Origin: an uncultured Methylopila sp.
GTDB lineage: Bacteria; Pseudomonadota; Alphaproteobacteria; Rhizobiales; Methylopilaceae
DNA length: 64,000 nt
NCBI GenBank assembly: GCA_902168115.1
Contig: CABHPB010000069.1
Coordinates: forward strand, 1 to 64,000
Direction of reading: 5' to 3'
The notes under the pieces are model-generated. The model ran no database searches and had not been told where the DNA came from. It saw nothing but the letters and a program-made list of their open reading frames with translations. Positions 59,939 to 64,000 of the stretch are shown here, piece by piece. Each line of letters begins with the position of its first letter. Within the stretch, counting starts at the first letter, position 1. The translations under genes were made by a program, and so were the position numbers.

Positions 59939-61525
59939 ATGGCCCCCCGCGTCCTCGTGTCCGACAAGCTTTCCACCGCCGCGATCGACATCTTCAAGAG
60001 CCGCGGCGTCGAGGTCGACTTCCGGCCCGACCTCGGCAAGGACAAGGAGGCGCTCGCCGCCGTCATCGGCGACTACGACGGTCTCGCCATCCGCTCCGCG
60101 ACCAAGGTCACCCCGAAGATCCTGGAACGGGCGAGCCGGCTCAAGGTCGTCGGCCGCGCCGGAATCGGAGTCGACAACGTCGACCTCCCGGCAGCGACGG
60201 CGAAGGGCGTGATCGTCATGAACACGCCCTTCGGCAACTCGATCACCACCGCCGAGCACGCCATCGCGATGATGTTCGCCGTGGCCCGCGAGATCCCCGC
60301 CGCCGACGTCTCCACCCAGGCCGGCAAGTGGGAGAAGAACCGCTTCATGGGCGTCGAGATCACCGCCAAGACGCTCGGCCTGGTCGGCTGCGGCAACATC
60401 GGCTCGGTGGTCGCCGACCGCGCGATCGGGCTCAAGATGCGCGTCATCGCCTATGATCCGTTCCTGTCGGTCGAACGGGCGCAGGAGCTCGGCGTCGAGA
60501 AGGTCGAGCTCGACGACCTGTTCGCCCGCGCCGACTTCATCTCGCTGCACGTGCCGCTGACCGACAAGACGCGCAACATCATCGACGCGGCGGCGCTCGC
60601 GAAGACGAAGAAGGGCGTGCGCATCATCAACTGCGCCCGCGGCGGCCTCGTCGACGAGCAGGCCCTGCGCGCGGCGCTCGACTCGGGCGACGTCGCCGGC
60701 GCCGGATTCGACGTCTTCGTCGACGAGCCGGCGGAGGCCAACCCGCTGTTCGGGCATCCGGCGGTCGTCTGCACGCCGCATCTCGGCGCGGCGACCACGG
60801 AGGCGCAGGAGAACGTCGCCCTGCAGGTCGCCGAGCAGATGTCGGACTATCTGATCCGCGGCGCGATCTCGAACGCGGTCAACGCGCCCTCGATCACGGC
60901 GGAAGAGGCGCCGCGCCTGAGGCCGTTCGTCGCGCTCGCCGAGCGGCTCGGCTCCTTCGCGGGCCAACTCACCGACGCGCCGATGAAGACCATCCGCATC
61001 GAGTACGAGGGCGCCGTCGCCGGCATGAACGTCCGGGCGCTGACCTCCGCCGCCGTCACCGGCCTGCTGCGGCCGCTGCTCGCCGACGTCAACATGGTCT
61101 CCGCGCCCGTCATCGCGCGCGAGCGCGGGATCGTGATCGAGGAGGTGCGCCGCGAGGACGCCCAGACCTTCGAGAGCGTCATCCGCCTGACCGTGATGGC
61201 CGAGGACTGGACGCGTCACGTCGCCGGCACCGTCTTCGCCGACGGCAAGCCGCGCATCACCGACATCAAGGGCATCGAGATCGAGGCGGCCTTCGCGCCC
61301 TCGATGCTCTACGTCACCAATCTCGACAAGCCGGGCTATATCGGCGCGCTCGGCGCGACGCTCGGCCAGGCCGGGGTCAACATCGCGACCTTCAACCTCG
61401 GCCGTTCGAACGAGGGCGGCGAGGCGATCGCGCTGGTCCAGGTCGACGGCGAGGTGTCGGACGAGGTCGTCGCCAAGGTCGCAGCGCTCGAGCACGTCAA
61501 GCAGGCGCGGGCGCTCAGGTTCTGA
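59939..61525 (+). CDS. serA: D-3-phosphoglycerate dehydrogenase
   Basis: 528 aa, long-form SerA. NAD-binding motif TLGLVGCGNIGSVVADRAIG, catalytic triad regions INCARGGLVDEQALRAAL (Arg), DEPAEANPLFGHP (Glu) and TPHLGAAT (His). An intervening ASB domain (about 315-450) and a C-terminal ACT domain (LYVTNLDKPGYIGALGATLG) that can sense serine are present. It commits 3-phosphoglycerate to serine. Confidence 0.96.
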   Translation: MAPRVLVSDKLSTAAIDIFKSRGVEVDFRPDLGKDKEALAAVIGDYDGLAIRSATKVTPKILERASRLKVVGRAGIGVDNVDLPAATAKGVIVMNTPFGNSITTAEHAIAMMFAVAREIPAADVSTQAGKWEKNRFMGVEITAKTLGLVGCGNIGSVVADRAIGLKMRVIAYDPFLSVERAQELGVEKVELDDLFARADFISLHVPLTDKTRNIIDAAALAKTKKGVRIINCARGGLVDEQALRAALDSGDVAGAGFDVFVDEPAEANPLFGHPAVVCTPHLGAATTEAQENVALQVAEQMSDYLIRGAISNAVNAPSITAEEAPRLRPFVALAERLGSFAGQLTDAPMKTIRIEYEGAVAGMNVRALTSAAVTGLLRPLLADVNMVSAPVIARERGIVIEEVRREDAQTFESVIRLTVMAEDWTRHVAGTVFADGKPRITDIKGIEIEAAFAPSMLYVTNLDKPGYIGALGATLGQAGVNIATFNLGRSNEGGEAIALVQVDGEVSDEVVAKVAALEHVKQARALRF

Positions 61526-61574
61526 CCCGGGCGTGATTTGAGCGGCGGAGCGCGGGCCGGCAGACTGGATTTCG

Positions 61575-62132
61575 ATGATCCGTCTGGCCGCCTCGCTGCT
61601 CTGCCTGCTCTCGGCGCCCGCCTTCGCCGACGACGCGGCGCTGTGGCGGGCGCTCGCCGCCGGCGGTCACGTCGCGATCATGCGCCATGCGACGGCTCCT
61701 GGAACGGGCGATCCCGCCGGGTTCCGCCTTGGCGACTGCACGACGCAGCGCAATCTCAGCGAAGCGGGCAGGGCGGAGGCGCGCGCCATCGGCGAGAGGT
61801 TCCGCCAGCAGGGCGTAACCGTCGCGCGGGTCGCGACGAGCCAATGGTGCCGCTGCCGCGACACGGCCCAGGAACTGGCGCTCGGAGAGGTCTTGGAGGA
61901 CCCTCGCCTGAACTCGTTTTTCGGGAGCGATCGTGAGGCCACGCGCAAGGCGGTCGATGGCGTCAGGGCCGCGATGGCCGAGACGCCACGCGCCGGGCCG
62001 ATCGCGATCCTCGTGACCCACCAGGTCAACGTCACGGCCGCGACCGGGGTCTATCCGGCGTCGGGCGAGATCGTGGTGGTCCGGCTGGACGACGCCGGCG
62101 CCAGCGAGGTGGTCGGAACCATCAAGCCCTGA
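61575..62132 (+). CDS. Exported histidine phosphatase family protein
   Basis: 185 aa. Signal peptide MIRLAASLLCLLSAPAFA. The catalytic RH pair is Arg37-His38 in AIMRHATAPG (the usual RHG is RHA here), and the second His lies in ILVTHQVNVTA. TSQWCRCRDTAQEL and NSFFGSDREATRK complete the fold. A periplasmic phosphatase with unknown substrate, 49 bases after serA. Confidence 0.82.
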   Translation: MIRLAASLLCLLSAPAFADDAALWRALAAGGHVAIMRHATAPGTGDPAGFRLGDCTTQRNLSEAGRAEARAIGERFRQQGVTVARVATSQWCRCRDTAQELALGEVLEDPRLNSFFGSDREATRKAVDGVRAAMAETPRAGPIAILVTHQVNVTAATGVYPASGEIVVVRLDDAGASEVVGTIKP

Positions 62133-62153
62133 AAGGCAAGCGCTTGACGCTCC

Positions 62154-63029
62154 TCAGGCTCCGGCGCTCTCCACCTGCGGCATGCGCGGGCGTTCGGCGC
62201 CCGGCTCCGCCTTGGGGCGCTCCGACGCAGCGGGGCGGTCGGCGGCCTCGACGATCGCGTCGGCGACCTCGTCGAGACGACGCCGGAGGTCGGCGAGCTC
62301 GGCCGCCTGGACGAGCGAGGCCGCAGGCTGCGGCTTCGCGGCGGCGGCCGGCGGGAAGGCGAGGGTGAAGTCTTGCGCCTTGGGCATGCCGCGCGAGGCG
62401 GGCGCGCCGACGGGAGCCGCGGCTGCCGGAGCTTCGGGCGCGGCCTCGATCGGACCCTCGATCGACGGGGCCGGCGCCTCGAACCTCGTCCGCAGCGACA
62501 CGATCTCGGCCTGCCGCGCAGACGCCTCGATCCGCGCCTGATCGGCGCTCGCGCGGGCGGCCGAGGCTTCCTGGCGGACGGTCTGAAGCTCGCGCTGCGC
62601 GCTGTCGGCGGCTGCGCGCGCCTCCTGCAGCGCCTCATAGGCGGCCGCGGCTTCCTTGCCGGTTTTGTCGAGCTCGCCGCGCACGCGGGCGCCCTCGGAT
62701 TCGAGCAGCGCCACCTTCGCCTTCAGGTCGGAGATGTCGGCGAGATGTCCGAGCTCGGTCGCGCGGGCGCGGGCGGATTCGATGCGGTCGCGCGTCGCGT
62801 CGCCGATCGCGGCCTCCGCCTTGCGCTCGACCGCGCGCATCGCCATCGCCTGTTCGGCGCGGAGCCTGTCCTGCGACGCGATGATCTCGGAGGCGGAGAC
62901 GGGCAGGCGGTCGATGAGCCGGCCTGTGGTCAGCCGCACCGCGCGCCGCCAGAAGATCGGCAGGAACAGGAGCCCGATCAGCGTCGCGAGCAGCGCGCCG
63001 AGAGAGGCGTAGAGGATCGGCTCGACCAT
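62154..63029 (-). CDS. Membrane-anchored coiled-coil protein
   Basis: 291 aa. One N-terminal helix (ILYASLGALLATLIGLLFLP) with a basic flank (FWRRAVRLTTGRLIDRLPVS), then a coiled coil (about 50-185: SQDRLRAEQAMAMRAVERKA; ELDKTGKEAAAAYEALQEAR) and an Ala/Pro-rich tail. No enzymatic motif. I do not recognise a named family. It is convergent with the phosphatase. Confidence 0.65.
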   Translation of the reverse strand: MVEPILYASLGALLATLIGLLFLPIFWRRAVRLTTGRLIDRLPVSASEIIASQDRLRAEQAMAMRAVERKAEAAIGDATRDRIESARARATELGHLADISDLKAKVALLESEGARVRGELDKTGKEAAAAYEALQEARAAADSAQRELQTVRQEASAARASADQARIEASARQAEIVSLRTRFEAPAPSIEGPIEAAPEAPAAAAPVGAPASRGMPKAQDFTLAFPPAAAAKPQPAASLVQAAELADLRRRLDEVADAIVEAADRPAASERPKAEPGAERPRMPQVESAGA

Positions 63030-63165
63030 TCAGCCTCGTTCGGCGCGGCTGACGCGCGGCGGGTTGAGCCGGCGCGCGCCGGCTCGCGGACTTGAGGCCT
63101 CAGGATGCCACACCGGGCCCGCGCCGCCAAGGACGGCGCAGGTCGTCATCGGGGCGACGCTGCTC

Positions 63166-63783
63166 TCAGAACGGGTTCCAGGTCGACCGTTCGGTGAACT
63201 TCAGATAGCCGACGTTCACGCCGAGCCGGGCGCCGAGGCCGGTGCGGATCGGCACTAGCACCGTGTCGTAGCCCTTGAGCGCCGTCATCGAGAACCCGCC
63301 GATCAGATAGGCCGAACCGTTCACGCCGGCGAAGCGGTTGTAGAGGTCCTCGGTCGAGCGAAGGTTGTAGACGAGGATCATGGTGCGGTCGCCGTCGCCG
63401 CCCCAGTCGAAGCCGAGCGAGGGGCCCTGCCAGTAGATGCGGCGCTCGCCGTCGCCGGCGCGGGTAAAGAGACGGCCCTCGCCGTAGCGCAGTCCGCCGA
63501 CGAAGGCGCCCGAGCCTTCCTCGCCGAGGATGTAGCCGTCCGGCTCGCCCCAGGTGGAGACGGCCTTCTCGACGACGCCGGCCAGGCCGCGCGTGGTCGA
63601 GCCGAAGAAGCGGTGGCCCTTGTCGAGGATTTCGTTCGAGGAATAGGTGCGGCGGGGCGAACCGTAGTCGTCCTGCGCGTAGTTCACCTGGGTCGCGCGG
63701 CCGGCGTACTGCGCCGAGGCGACGTTGGGGGAGAGCAGAGCGGCGCCGAGCGCGAGGCCGGCGACGAGCGACGTGCGGATCAT
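63166..63783 (-). CDS. eipA: Envelope integrity protein EipA (DUF1134)
   Basis: 205 aa from the ATG at 63783. Signal peptide (TSLVAGLALGAALLSPNVAS, then AQ). The DUF1134 domain runs from about 45: SNEILDKGHRFFGSTTRGLA, GSGAFVGGLRYGEGRLFTRA, IYWQGPSLGFDWGGDGDRTM and RLGVNVGYLKFTERSTWNPF. EipA is a periplasmic protein needed for envelope integrity in Brucella and Caulobacter. Confidence 0.88.
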   Translation of the reverse strand: MIRTSLVAGLALGAALLSPNVASAQYAGRATQVNYAQDDYGSPRRTYSSNEILDKGHRFFGSTTRGLAGVVEKAVSTWGEPDGYILGEEGSGAFVGGLRYGEGRLFTRAGDGERRIYWQGPSLGFDWGGDGDRTMILVYNLRSTEDLYNRFAGVNGSAYLIGGFSMTALKGYDTVLVPIRTGLGARLGVNVGYLKFTERSTWNPF

Positions 63784-63939
63784 CTCGTCGGTCCTTTTGT
63801 GGCGAAGCGCGGAGTCCGCGCGGGAATCAGCCATTCAGGACAATTTGAGCGATCCGCTTTACTCAAAGGTGAACGCCGCCGGGTTATGCATGCCGTGTCA
63901 GAAGCCGCGAGCCACATCGCGGCCGGGAAACGGCAGGAC

Positions 63940-64000
63940 ATGGCCCTCAAACCGATCCTTGGAGCGTTTGCGCTCGCGCTCGGCCTCTCGGCCGCGCCGG
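63940..64000 (+). CDS. Start of an exported protein, cut by window end
   Basis: An ATG at 63940 opens about 20 codons reading MALKPILGAFALALGLSAAP, a signal-peptide-like start. An in-frame ATG at 63886 is an alternative. The rest lies outside the window, so no function can be given. Confidence 0.45.
   Translation, partial: MALKPILGAFALALGLSAAP

Overview
The window looks like a chromosomal contig from a GC-rich alphaproteobacterium of the order Hyphomicrobiales (Rhizobiales). The evidence is the arsR-aqpS-arsC-arsH operon, the F1-ATPase zeta inhibitor, a CckA kinase, the GTTC-N7-GTTC SOS box before recA, a DUF1134/EipA protein, an Omp31-like barrel and a serC-type leader RNA. I cannot name a genus. 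The first 29 bases are sequencing adapter, so base 30 is probably the true contig end.

Layout. 30-15834 is mainly flagellar: partial flagellin, flgL, flgK, flgE on the minus strand; a pip/PQQ-dehydrogenase pair; the minus-strand operon flgF-flgG-flgA-flgH; and a divergent fliL-fliM-DUF6468-motE operon. Two sigma-54-type promoters, upstream of flgE and flgF, each have the same 18-bp upstream motif, which resembles an FlbD/ftr enhancer. CtrA-like sites lie upstream of fliL and of flagellin. From 15843 to 26626 a 10.8-kb integrative element interrupts this cluster, bounded by a 17-bp direct repeat (16/17 identical). It carries a tyrosine integrase, an AlpA-like regulator, small overlapping genes, a primase-ATPase, an iteron/hairpin origin candidate, a TerS-like and a TerL-like gene, and an AT-rich cargo cluster on the opposite strand. 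There are no capsid, portal or tail genes, so it looks like a phage satellite.

Right of the element, flagellar genes resume with a 1161-aa TPR protein, fliP, and a junction where the 3' part of fliO meets the 3' part of fliR, then flhB. The genes expected between them (flgB, flgC, fliE, fliQ) are missing, which means a real deletion or an assembly collapse.

32744-64000 is mostly core chromosome: beta-propeller phytase, a beta-helix secreted protein, cckA, recA, alaS, icd, an MFS transporter, trmJ, purB, an SH3 protein, an HpcH/HpaI aldolase, the zeta subunit, ftsH, the ars operon, glmM, an outer-membrane barrel, serC-sseB-serA, a histidine phosphatase, a coiled-coil membrane protein, eipA and the start of one more gene.

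How the parts connect: CckA would feed phosphate to CtrA, which in this class activates early flagellar genes; the sigma-54/ftr promoters fit the later rod and hook class. The ars genes form one translationally coupled operon behind an ArsR operator. The serine genes flank an SseB-family gene, a family named for serine sensitivity.
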